Source: an uncultured bacterium (GTDB taxonomy: Bacteria; Patescibacteriota; Patescibacteriia; UBA1558; GWA2-36-10). Taken from it: a stretch of DNA of 7,432 nucleotides. Shown in pieces: positions 1-6,327 of the stretch. A program made the translations under genes and the position numbers. The stretch covers positions 1 to 7,432 of the forward strand of contig CAIRBL010000084.1 in NCBI GenBank assembly GCA_903876815.1, read 5' to 3'. The stretch's first letter is position 1. Every line of letters begins with the position of its first letter. The notes under the pieces are model-generated. The model saw nothing but the letters and a program-made list of their open reading frames with translations. It did not search any database and was not told the DNA's origin.

Positions 1-1328
1 AAGAAAATATTTTTCATCTTATTCCTTCGGGCATTTTGCATGACAAAGCAGGGAAAATAAATGTTTTGGGTAGAGGAGTAGCTTTTGATCCACGGGTAGT
101 TATTGAAGAGTTAGATATTTTGACTCAAGCTGGTTATCAAAGTAAAAATTTGAAGATTAGCCATCAAGCCCCATTAATTTTACCTTATCATTTGTTAGTT
201 GATCGTTTGTCTGATAAAAATCAAAAAATAGGCACAACCGGCAGAGGCATTGGCCCACTTTATACTGATTTTATCAGTAGACAAAGTTTATTTGTCAATG
301 ATATTTTTAATAAAGATATTTTTAAGCGTAAGCTTTTGAATTTTTTAGAAAATAAAAAAAATATTTTAGCACAATTAGATAAAGACTTGGTTAAACAAAT
401 TTTATTGCACCCACATTTAGGTTCCGGGTTATTTTTTGATGAAAAAAATATTTTAGCCGTAGATAAAATCGTGGAAAAATATTCTGAGTATGCAATACAT
501 CTTAAAAATTTTGTGATTAATCTAGAAGAATTTTTAGTGCAGGCAAAAAAAGAAAATAAACATATTTTATTAGAAGGAGCGCAAGGTACGCTTTTGAGCA
601 TTGATTACGGTACTAGCAAATTTCAAACTTCTTCAGACTGCAGTTTAGCGGGACTTGCTAAAGGTTGTGGCTTAAGAGAACGAGAGGTTGATTATGTTTT
701 TGGTATTGCCAAAGCTTTTTATATGACACGTGTGGGCAATGGACCTTTTCCAAGTGAATTAGGCGCAAAACAAAGCGAGGATTATTGCGCTGCTGGGCAT
801 ACCAAAGAGGAAGAAAAAGAACAATATGCTAATAAAATTGCACAATTACAGCAAGGAGATGATTTTGCCCAAGGCATAGCTTTTCGTCTTTTAGGTCGTG
901 AATATGGCGCCACAACTGGCAGGCCACGACGCACCGGTTGGTTGGACTTGGTAGCCTTAAAATACGCTATGCAATTTAATGGTAAAAATTTAAGTTTAAC
1001 TAAGGTAGATGTTTTGACTGGAGCGGAAAAAATTAAACTTTGCGTAAAATACAAATATACTGGACCAGAAATTTTTTATGCGGGCAATATTTTAAAAACC
1101 AATCAAGAGCTAGATTATTTTATACCGGATTCCGATATTTTATATGCCTGTGAACCAGTTTATCAGGAATTTGCTGCTTGGTCAGCAAATTTGAGTCAGA
1201 TAGACCATTATCAGGATTTGCCACAAAATGTGAAAATTATTATTGAATTTATAGAAAATTATACTGGCGGACAAGTTGATTTGATTTCCGTCGGTCCAGA
1301 TAGAGAACAGACTATCATAAAAGTATAA
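1..1328 (+). CDS. purA: Adenylosuccinate synthetase, 5'-truncated by window edge
   Basis: PurA joins IMP and aspartate using GTP to form adenylosuccinate, the first committed step to AMP, in the cytosol. The frame is open from base 3 (E-N-I-F-H-L-I-P-S-G-I-L-H), so the real start and the N-terminal GDEGKGK P-loop lie upstream. The TTG at 36 and ATG at 40 are not starts; the ATG is out of frame. Visible family motifs are GTTGRGIGP (about 235-261), EGAQGTLL (about 574-597), TRVGNGPFPSE (about 727-759), GATTGRPRRTGWLD (about 905-947), LTKVDVLTG (about 995-1021) and the C-terminal SVGPDREQTI. The 441 visible residues plus an expected 50 or so missing exceed the usual size of about 430. Extra sequence includes roughly 33 residues between PFPSE and GATTG. 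It ends in TAA. The next gene follows after 63 bases and may be cotranscribed. The family call is secure. Confidence 0.95.
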   Translation, partial: ENIFHLIPSGILHDKAGKINVLGRGVAFDPRVVIEELDILTQAGYQSKNLKISHQAPLILPYHLLVDRLSDKNQKIGTTGRGIGPLYTDFISRQSLFVNDIFNKDIFKRKLLNFLENKKNILAQLDKDLVKQILLHPHLGSGLFFDEKNILAVDKIVEKYSEYAIHLKNFVINLEEFLVQAKKENKHILLEGAQGTLLSIDYGTSKFQTSSDCSLAGLAKGCGLREREVDYVFGIAKAFYMTRVGNGPFPSELGAKQSEDYCAAGHTKEEEKEQYANKIAQLQQGDDFAQGIAFRLLGREYGATTGRPRRTGWLDLVALKYAMQFNGKNLSLTKVDVLTGAEKIKLCVKYKYTGPEIFYAGNILKTNQELDYFIPDSDILYACEPVYQEFAAWSANLSQIDHYQDLPQNVKIIIEFIENYTGGQVDLISVGPDREQTIIKV

Positions 1329-1344
1329 AAATGTTTTCTTGTCA

Positions 1345-1362
1345 TCCCCGCGTAGGCGGGGA
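1345..1362. repeat. REP-like GC palindrome
   Basis: A 7-bp stem, TCCCCGC / GCGGGGA, encloses the loop GTAG, and the whole is preceded by GTCA. It stands out as pure GC in an intergenic stretch that is otherwise almost all A and T. No T-run follows on either strand, so it is not an ordinary intrinsic terminator. The core resembles the dispersed GTCATnCCCGCGnAGGCGGG-type palindromes seen in many bacterial genomes, some of which are REP elements moved by a RAYT (TnpA-REP) transposase. Only one copy is present here, so its repeat status is inferred from resemblance. Confidence 0.6.
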
Positions 1363-1391
1363 GAGCAAACTATTATTAAAATATAAAATTT

Positions 1392-1739
1392 ATGAAATTA
1401 ATTTTACGTTTATTATTCAATGCCATTATTTTGATTTCAGCTGCTTACTGGATGCCAGGTGTGGTGGTTGATAATTTTTATGCTGCGTTGATGACAGCCG
1501 TTTTATTGGGTCTGGTCAATGCTGTGATTAGGCCGATTTTGATTATCTTGACTTTACCGATTAATATTTTGACTCTAGGTTTATTTACTTTGGTGATCAA
1601 TGGTTTTTTGATTTTATTTGTTGCTAGTTTTATTGAAGGTTTTAGTGTATCTGGATTATTACCAGCTATTTTTCTATCTTTAGTTTTATGGTTGTGTTCT
1701 TGGCTGACTAATGCTTTGTTGATTGATGAGAGAAAATAA
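1392..1739 (+). CDS. Small four-helix membrane protein, YvlD / phage holin family IV type
   Basis: This 115-residue protein is almost entirely hydrophobic. Likely membrane segments lie at about residues 5-22, 30-46, 49-80 (long, possibly two short helices) and 86-110, with a charged C-terminus DERK. The central segment NAVIRPILIILTLPINILTL (43-62) followed by GLFTLVINGF is the hallmark of the YvlD/DUF360 group, annotated as mycobacterial-type 4-TMS phage holin. Despite the name, most members are chromosomal inner-membrane proteins of unknown role, some linked to envelope stress in Bacillus; lysis is not implied. The ATG at 1392 has no Shine-Dalgarno. The gene sits 63 bases after purA with only the REP-like palindrome between, and a two-way terminator follows. 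Family call is good; function is unknown. Confidence 0.85.
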   Translation: MKLILRLLFNAIILISAAYWMPGVVVDNFYAALMTAVLLGLVNAVIRPILIILTLPINILTLGLFTLVINGFLILFVASFIEGFSVSGLLPAIFLSLVLWLCSWLTNALLIDERK

Positions 1740-1746
1740 AAAACAA

Positions 1747-1774
1747 CTCATAGCTGATAGCTCTGAGCGTTTTT
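1747..1774. terminator. Bidirectional intrinsic terminator between holin-like gene and rpmB
   Basis: The arms CTCA (1747-1750) with TGAG (1764-1767) and AGCT (1752-1755) with AGCT (1759-1762) form an 8-bp stem with one T/C mismatch and the loop GAT. On the plus strand CG and then TTTTT follow (1770-1774). On the minus strand the same stem is followed by TTG and six T. It therefore has the form of a terminator in both directions, as expected between convergent genes. Confidence 0.75.
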
Positions 1775-1801
1775 AATAAATAAAAATATCTCAAAATATT
1801 C

Positions 1802-1984
1802 TTAAGCTTGAGTTTTTTGTTTGTTGATAGTTTTCAAACAAGAAGTACAAATAGATAATTTTTTACCATCTATTTTTTTGCTTTGCAAATTAATACTCAT
1901 TGTTCTTTTGCTGGCAATATTAGAATGACTGCGGCTATTGCCTACCACTGCTTTACGTTCGCAAATTTCACACATTTTGGCCAT
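1802..1984 (-). CDS. rpmB: Large-subunit ribosomal protein L28, zinc-ribbon form
   Basis: L28 is a small protein of the 50S subunit, here 60 residues. It begins MAKMCEICERKAVVGNSRSH, and the core NRSHSNxASKRT-like segment (16-28: NSRSHSNIASKRT) is diagnostic of L28. Cysteine pairs C5-x2-C8 and C46-x2-C49 form a probable zinc-binding ribbon, the Cys-containing version found in several phyla rather than the Cys-free E. coli form. It is close in size to Bacillus L28 (62) and shorter than E. coli L28 (78). The ATG has only AT-rich sequence before it and no Shine-Dalgarno. The gene is monocistronic, convergent with the holin-like gene and divergent from the M50 protease. It ends in TAA just before the shared terminator. 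Confidence 0.93.
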   Translation of the reverse strand: MAKMCEICERKAVVGNSRSHSNIASKRTMSINLQSKKIDGKKLSICTSCLKTINKQKTQA

Positions 1985-2000
1985 ATTTTTGGATTAATTG

Positions 2001-2028
2001 TTGCTTTTTTAATCAATTAGGTTATAAT
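2001..2028 (+). promoter_or_regulatory. Promoter for the M50 peptidase gene, with a possible overlapping rpmB promoter on the other strand
   Basis: TTGCTT (2001-2006), a 16-base spacer and a perfect TATAAT (2023-2028) lie 46 bases before the M50 gene start. The same bases read on the minus strand give TATAAC (2026-2021), a possible -10 for rpmB, although no convincing minus-strand -35 is visible. Good support for the plus-strand promoter; the minus-strand use is weaker. Confidence 0.55.
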
Positions 2029-2074
2029 TGGATATAAACCAATCTAACATAAATTTTAATTTTTGTAAATACTT

Positions 2075-2704
2075 ATGCTTTTTTCAACTTTGTTTGATAG
2101 TCCGATGATGTTTTTGGTCATAGTTTTGGGCATTGTGTATGCCCTTACTATTCATGAGTTTGCCCATGCAGCAGCAGCTACTTATTTAGGAGATGATACA
2201 GCCAAGTTTTCTGGTCGACTGTCTTTGAACCCTTTAGCGCATTTGGATATTTTTGGTACCATGATGTTGTTAGTGGCTGGTTTTGGCTGGGGCAAACCAG
2301 TGCCGGTAAATCCTTATAATTTAAAGTATAAAAAATGGGGCAATGCCATGGTTGCTTTAGCAGGGCCTGTTTCTAATTTTATTAGCGTTATTTTGTTTAT
2401 TGTTATGTTTCGTGTGGCAAGTTATTGGTTGCCATATGATAATATGATGCTGACTTTTGTAGCTTATTTGATGATGATTAATCTTATTTTAGGGATATTT
2501 AATCTGATTCCTATACCGCCACTTGATGGTTCTAAGGTTTTGTTTGCGGCTTTGCCTGATAGTTTGGATGACTGGAAACAAAGATTTGCTGTCAATGGCC
2601 CTTGGATTTTGTTGATTTTATTGTTAGCTGATAGTTTTTTTGATTTGAAGATTTTTGCTAGTGTTTTTAATTTTTTTCTTGATTTACTGGGTTATTTTTT
2701 GTAG
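2075..2704 (+). CDS. Site-2-protease family (M50) membrane zinc metallopeptidase
   Basis: This 209-residue polytopic membrane protein would cut substrates within the lipid bilayer. The zinc motif HEFAH is at residues 27-31 inside the first helix (LTIHEFAHAAAATYLGDDTA). The third zinc ligand is D151 in NLIPIPPLDG (143-152), the classic NxxPxPPLDG of the family. The short AGPVSN motif (96-101) and GRLSLNP (47-53) are also typical. There is no PDZ domain or CBS domain, so this is the compact group of prokaryotic M50 proteins (often labelled site-2 protease family or rhomboid-like metalloprotease), not RseP. The substrate is unknown; the family commonly acts on anti-sigma factors or signal-peptide remnants. 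The ATG at 2075 lacks a Shine-Dalgarno but is the first start after the promoter. It ends in TAG. Confidence 0.9.
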   Translation: MLFSTLFDSPMMFLVIVLGIVYALTIHEFAHAAAATYLGDDTAKFSGRLSLNPLAHLDIFGTMMLLVAGFGWGKPVPVNPYNLKYKKWGNAMVALAGPVSNFISVILFIVMFRVASYWLPYDNMMLTFVAYLMMINLILGIFNLIPIPPLDGSKVLFAALPDSLDDWKQRFAVNGPWILLILLLADSFFDLKIFASVFNFFLDLLGYFL

Positions 2705-2729
2705 TTTAGTTGTTTGACACTCAATGGTC

Positions 2730-2759
2730 TTGACACAGGTATGGATTTGTGTGTAATAT
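2730..2759 (+). promoter_or_regulatory. Strong sigma70-type promoter for the structured RNA
   Basis: A perfect TTGACA (2730-2735), an 18-base spacer and TAATAT (2754-2759) are seen, with TATAAA overlapping at 2759-2764. A second copy, TTGACAC, lies 16 bases upstream (2714-2720). The expected transcription start is near 2766-2768, exactly where the base composition changes from AT-rich to GC-rich. It points into the RNA region and away from the M50 gene, which ends just before it. Confidence 0.75.
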
Positions 2760-2765
2760 ATAAAT

Positions 2766-3130
2766 TCAATTGCGTTCCTTCCAACGATTCGGAGTCTCGG
2801 ACCTCAGTCCACCCAAAGAAAAGTGTCACCACGTCTACGGACAAGTGTGGCAAAACTCTCATGGCGTATCCTTAATCATGGATCAAAAGTTCCCTTTCAG
2901 GGTGCATGCATCCGTGTGTCTGGACAGCCTAGAAGTGGTGCTGTACGAGATTTTCGACTCGTTTTCTTGAAGCGTTGTGTGGTAAAGCCCCTCCGCAGGT
3001 GGAGGTTGCTCGTCTAGGGGGACGAGTACGCTCGTGGCCCACCTATTGGGTCTCGATACACAACGCTGGCCTCGAGCCGGAACAAGCTGCGTATGTGGAA
3101 TACGGGCGGAGTTCTGGTTCGGGGCCTCTT
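2766..3130 (+). ncRNA. Unassigned, highly structured, GC-rich non-coding RNA of about 360 nt
   Basis: By hand count 2771-3126 is about 54% G+C, against about 20% just before and after it. It lies behind a strong promoter and has no credible protein reading. Helices seen, from 5' to 3': 2773-2776/2783-2786; 2799-2802/2807-2810; 2829-2832/2847-2850 carrying 2833-2835/2840-2842 capped by a C(UACG)G tetraloop; 2892-2895/2899-2902; 2924-2928/2940-2944; 2945-2949/2958-2962. A perfect 10-bp helix, 2971-2980/3058-3067, encloses three hairpins (2990-2994/3001-3005, 3009-3014/3021-3026, 3038-3041/3047-3050). Directly abutting it is a 16-bp helix, 3068-3083/3111-3126, with the inner hairpin 3090-3094/3100-3104. 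Three G-U pairs in the 16-bp helix would be A-C mismatches on the other strand, so the plus strand is the RNA. I found no tmRNA (GGnTTCGAC, CCA end), RNase P (GAGGAAAGTCC, ACAGAA) or SRP (GGAAGnAGC) signatures on either strand. Both ends are approximate: no clear U-run follows the last helix. Confidence 0.75.
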
Positions 3131-3156
3131 TAATTCTTAAAAATTTGCTTATATCC

Positions 3157-3185
3157 TTGACTTTAGTATTTTTTTGTGCTATTTT
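3157..3185 (+). promoter_or_regulatory. Extended -10 promoter of the rpsL-rpsG-fusA operon
   Basis: TTGACT (3157-3162), a 17-base spacer and TATTTT (3180-3185) are preceded by TGC (3177-3179), an extended -10. The start is expected near 3192, giving a leader of about 60 nt before rpsL. It makes rpsL transcription at least partly independent of the upstream RNA gene. The rest of 3131-3253 is AT-rich sequence with no other signal. Confidence 0.7.
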
Positions 3186-3253
3186 ATTGAGGACTTTTCT
3201 TTAAGTTTTAAAGAGTATTTAATTTAAAATTTTTTTAAAAAACAGATTTTTGT

Positions 3254-3673
3254 ATGCCTACAGTTAATCAATTATTAAGAAAACCACGTAAAACTGCAGC
3301 CGCTAAGGCAAAAACACCAGCCTTACGTTGGACCTTAAACAGTTTACGTCGTACCAAAAAAGAAAGAGCCGAAGGCGCTCCTTTTAAGCGTGGCGTTTGT
3401 GTGAAAGTTACCACTACTACTCCAAAAAAACCTAACTCAGCTTTGCGTAAAATTGCTAGGGTGAGATTATCCAATGGTATGGAAGTAACTGCTTATATTC
3501 CTGGCGAAGGACATAATTTACAAGAACACAGTATTGTTTTGTTAAGAGGTGGTAGGGTAAAAGATTTGCCTGGTGTACGTTATCATATTGTCAGAGGTGT
3601 TTATGATACCCAGGGTGTAGATAAAAGAAAACAAGGCCGATCTTTATACGGAACTAAAAAAGGAAAGAAATAA
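3254..3673 (+). CDS. rpsL: Small-subunit ribosomal protein S12
   Basis: S12 sits at the decoding centre of the 30S subunit and helps control tRNA selection. The protein has 139 residues, the long form like Bacillus (about 138-140) rather than E. coli (124). The difference is the linker at about 24-44 before KRGVCVKV. Core motifs are TPKKPNSALRK (56-66), GEGHNLQEHS (84-93) and GRVKDLPGVRYH (100-111). K59 and K103, matching the E. coli residues whose mutation gives streptomycin resistance, are both lysine, the sensitive state. D104 matches the aspartate that RimO methylthiolates where that enzyme exists. The ATG at 3254 follows an AT-rich leader with no Shine-Dalgarno. It is the first gene of the str operon, with rpsG 3 bases after its TAA. 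Confidence 0.98.
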   Translation: MPTVNQLLRKPRKTAAAKAKTPALRWTLNSLRRTKKERAEGAPFKRGVCVKVTTTTPKKPNSALRKIARVRLSNGMEVTAYIPGEGHNLQEHSIVLLRGGRVKDLPGVRYHIVRGVYDTQGVDKRKQGRSLYGTKKGKK

Positions 3674-3676
3674 TAT

Positions 3677-4141
3677 ATGAGAGGTAAACAATCCCCAAAA
3701 AGAAGCATTAAGGCTGACTCTAAATTCAATCGTCTTGATTTAGCCAAGTTAATCAACAAGATCATGACTAGCGGTAAAAAAACTACTGCCCAAAAAATAG
3801 TTTATGGTGCTTTTGATTATATTTCTGATAAAACCAAAAAAGATCCAGTCGAAATTTATGATACTGCTATGCGCAATATTTCTCCTAACCTAGAAGTTAA
3901 AGGTAAAAGAGTTGGTGGCGCTAATTATCAAGTACCAGTAGTGGTTACTGGAGAACGTAAAATGACTTTAGCTCATCGTTGGTTAATCAAGGCTGCTCAA
4001 AATCGTAAAGGCGCTGCCATGTACAAACGTTTAGGTGAAGAACTATTAGCTGCTGCCAACGGTGAAGGTGAGGCCATGAAAAAAAGAGAAGATGTGCAAC
4101 GTATGGCTGAAGCCAACAAGGCTTTTGCTCACTTTGCTTAA
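3677..4141 (+). CDS. rpsG: Small-subunit ribosomal protein S7
   Basis: S7 nucleates assembly of the 30S head by binding the 3' domain of 16S rRNA and lies near the E site. The 154 residues match the family length (about 156). Typical segments are MRGKxxPKR at the start, NKIMTSGKKTTAQKIVY (27-43), RVGGANYQVPV (about 76-86), RWLIKAA (about 102-108) and the C-terminal ANKAFAHFA. The ATG is 3 bases after the rpsL stop. An AGGA at 3661-3664, inside the last codons of rpsL, is a weak and distant Shine-Dalgarno (12 bases), so translational coupling to rpsL is likely. A hairpin separates it from fusA. Confidence 0.98.
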   Translation: MRGKQSPKRSIKADSKFNRLDLAKLINKIMTSGKKTTAQKIVYGAFDYISDKTKKDPVEIYDTAMRNISPNLEVKGKRVGGANYQVPVVVTGERKMTLAHRWLIKAAQNRKGAAMYKRLGEELLAAANGEGEAMKKREDVQRMAEANKAFAHFA

Positions 4142-4156
4142 AATTTATTTATTTTC

Positions 4157-4189
4157 AATGCATGACCGAACTTTTCGGTCTTGCATTTT
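4157..4189 (+). terminator. Hairpin between rpsG and fusA (partial terminator or processing site)
   Basis: AATGCA (4157-4162) pairs with TGCATT (4182-4187), and GACCGAA (4164-4170) pairs with TTCGGTC (4174-4180). There is one T-T mismatch between the two parts and a CTT loop, giving 13 bp in all. Only a short T-run (4186-4189) follows before AG. The stem is strong but the T-run is poor, so it could reduce read-through to fusA, stabilise the rpsL-rpsG message end, or mark an RNase site. No new promoter is clear between it and fusA. Confidence 0.6.
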
Positions 4190-4216
4190 AGTTTAAAAAT
4201 ATCAAAATTTAAAATT

Positions 4217-6319
4217 ATGCCTAGAATTCATCCTTTAGCACAAGTAAGAAACATTGGTATCATTGCCCACATTGATGCTGGTAAAACAACTGTTACCGAG
4301 CGTATTCTTTTTTATACTGGTAAAAAACATAAAATCGGGGAGGTGCATGAAGGTGCCGCCGAAATGGACTGGATGGAGCAAGAAAAAGAACGTGGCATTA
4401 CTATTACTTCTGCTGCTACGACTTGTTTTTGGCCAATTGCTAACTGGTTAGGTGGTGGTGAAGCTAATATCAATATTATTGATACTCCAGGTCACGTAGA
4501 TTTTACGGTGGAAGTAGAAAGATCTTTACGTGTTTTAGATGGTGGCGTGATTGTTTTTGATGGTGTAGCAGGCGTTGAGCCACAGTCTGAAACTGTGTGG
4601 CGTCAAGCTGATAAATATCACGTACCAAGATTGGCTTTTGTGAATAAAATGGATAGAATGGGCGCTGACTTTTATTTTGACTTAAAAACCATTCACGAAA
4701 GATTGACCAAAATTGCTCATCCAATGCAATTGCCTATTGGAGCAGCAGAAACTTTTCAAGGTATTATCAAACTTTTAGAAAGAGAAGCTTGGTTTTATTT
4801 GGATGAAGAAGGCAAGCAATTTGAAAAACGTGATATTCCTGAAGACATGAAAGATAAGGTAGAGGAATATCGTGGTCAATTGATTGAAGCAATTGTTGAA
4901 CATGATGAAGCTTTGATGGATAAATATTTATCAGGCGAGGAACCAAGTATTGAAGAATTAAATAAAGTTTTACGTAAAGCAGTTATCAACAATAAAATTG
5001 TCCCAGTTTTATGTGGCTCAGCCTTGAAAAATAAAGGTGTGCAATTTTTATTAGATGCTGTGACTGCTTATTTACCATCTCCAATTGATGTGCCGCCAAT
5101 GGAAGGTCATGATCCCGAAGATGAAGAAAAGAAAATTTTGGTCAAGTCTGATGATACTGAGCCACTAACAGCTTTAGCTTTTAAGGTAGCTACTGATCCT
5201 TTTGTCGGTCGTTTGACTTTTATTCGTTTGTATTCTGGTATTTTGAGCTCTGGTTCTTATGTGTATAATGTCAATAACGGTAAAAAAGAACGTATTGGTA
5301 GACTTGTACGTATGCATGCTAACTCTCGTGAAGAAATTACCGAGGCTTATTCCGGTGACATTGTTGCTGTGGTTGGTTTGAAAGACACTACTACTGGACA
5401 AACTTTAGCTGCCGAAGGTCGTGAAGTTGTTTTGGAAAGTATGGATTTCCCAGAGCCAGTTATTTTTGTGGCTGTTGAACCAAAGACTAAAGCTGACCAA
5501 GAAAAAATGGGTATGGCTTTAGCAAAATTAACCGAAGAAGATCCTACTTTTACTGTGCGTACTGATGAAGAAACCAACCAAACTATTATTGGTGGTATGG
5601 GTGAGTTGCATTTGGAAATCATTGTTGATCGTATGAAACGTGAATTTTCTGTGGAAGCCAATGTAGGTGCCCCACAAGTAGCTTATAAAGAAACTATTAC
5701 TGCTGAAGCTGAAGGTGAAGGTAAATTTATCAAACAGTCTGGTGGTCGTGGTCAATACGGTCATTGTTGGTTAAAATTAGCTCCAAGAGAACGTGGTACT
5801 GGTTTTGAATATGTTGATGCTATCAAAGGTGGTGCTATTCCTCGTGAATACATTCCTGCTATTGAAAAAGGTATCAAAGAAACTTTGTCCAATGGTATTT
5901 TGGCTGGTTATGAAATTCAAGACGTTCAAGCTACTGTCTATGATGGTTCTTATCATGATGTGGACTCTTCTGAGGCTGCTTTCAAAATGGCTGGTTCCAT
6001 GGCTTTTAAAGCCGCTTTTGCTAAAGCTCGTCCAGTTATTTTAGAGCCAATCATGGCTGTTGAAGCAGTTACTCCGGAACAATACATGGGAGACGTCATT
6101 GGTGATTTGAATTCCAAACGTGGTCAAGTCAATGAAATGACTGATAGAGCTGGCGCTAAAGTTATCCACGCTGACGTGCCTTTGTCTGAAATGTTTGGTT
6201 ACGCTACTTCTTTGCGCAGCATGACTCAGGGTAGAGCAAGCTATAGTATGCAATTTAGCCGTTATCAAGAAGTGCCTTCCAATGTAGCTGAAGAGATCAA
6301 GAAAAAACAAGGTAAATAA
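4217..6319 (+). CDS. fusA: Translation elongation factor G
   Basis: EF-G is the GTPase that moves tRNAs and mRNA through the ribosome after peptide-bond formation, and with RRF it recycles ribosomes. From the ATG at 4217 the protein has 700 residues, the normal size. The G domain shows AHIDAGKT (17-24), RGITIT of switch I (59-64), DTPGH (89-93), NKMD (143-146) and GSALK (267-271). Domain III carries GGMGELHLE. Domain IV carries SYHDVDSSE, with H580 at the tip that reaches the decoding site, and domain V follows to the end. An in-frame TTG at 4181 lies inside the preceding hairpin, so the ATG, whose product starts MPRIHPLAQVRNIGI like other EF-Gs, is preferred. No Shine-Dalgarno is seen. It is the third gene of the operon; tuf does not follow. 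Confidence 0.98.
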   Translation: MPRIHPLAQVRNIGIIAHIDAGKTTVTERILFYTGKKHKIGEVHEGAAEMDWMEQEKERGITITSAATTCFWPIANWLGGGEANINIIDTPGHVDFTVEVERSLRVLDGGVIVFDGVAGVEPQSETVWRQADKYHVPRLAFVNKMDRMGADFYFDLKTIHERLTKIAHPMQLPIGAAETFQGIIKLLEREAWFYLDEEGKQFEKRDIPEDMKDKVEEYRGQLIEAIVEHDEALMDKYLSGEEPSIEELNKVLRKAVINNKIVPVLCGSALKNKGVQFLLDAVTAYLPSPIDVPPMEGHDPEDEEKKILVKSDDTEPLTALAFKVATDPFVGRLTFIRLYSGILSSGSYVYNVNNGKKERIGRLVRMHANSREEITEAYSGDIVAVVGLKDTTTGQTLAAEGREVVLESMDFPEPVIFVAVEPKTKADQEKMGMALAKLTEEDPTFTVRTDEETNQTIIGGMGELHLEIIVDRMKREFSVEANVGAPQVAYKETITAEAEGEGKFIKQSGGRGQYGHCWLKLAPRERGTGFEYVDAIKGGAIPREYIPAIEKGIKETLSNGILAGYEIQDVQATVYDGSYHDVDSSEAAFKMAGSMAFKAAFAKARPVILEPIMAVEAVTPEQYMGDVIGDLNSKRGQVNEMTDRAGAKVIHADVPLSEMFGYATSLRSMTQGRASYSMQFSRYQEVPSNVAEEIKKKQGK

Positions 6320-6327
6320 AATAATTT

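Noticed and set aside
36..38. TTG at 36 as the start of purA
   Set aside because: The frame is open upstream and codes for the conserved FHLIPSGIL segment of PurA, so the gene begins before the window.
2770..3017. Two overlapping plus-strand reading frames (66 and 64 codons) inside the GC-rich island
   Set aside because: They overlap in different frames, have no ribosome binding site, resemble no family I know, and the bases are explained by RNA helices.
3074..3120. Group II intron domain V (starts GAGCCG, ends GGTTC)
   Set aside because: Domain V is about 34 nt with an AGC triad and a GNRA loop. This hairpin is 47 nt with a different interior, and no intron-encoded protein or domain I start is seen.
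2766..3130. Assignment of the RNA to tmRNA, RNase P, SRP or 6S RNA
   Set aside because: None of the key conserved stretches is present on either strand: no GGnTTCGAC or CCA end, no GAGGAAAGTCC or ACAGAA, no GGAAGnAGC loop, and it is too long and branched for 6S.
4181..4216. Upstream TTG start for fusA adding 12 residues
   Set aside because: It lies in the 3' arm of a hairpin, and the added residues MHFSLKISKFKI are not EF-G-like. The ATG at 4217 gives the normal EF-G N-terminus.
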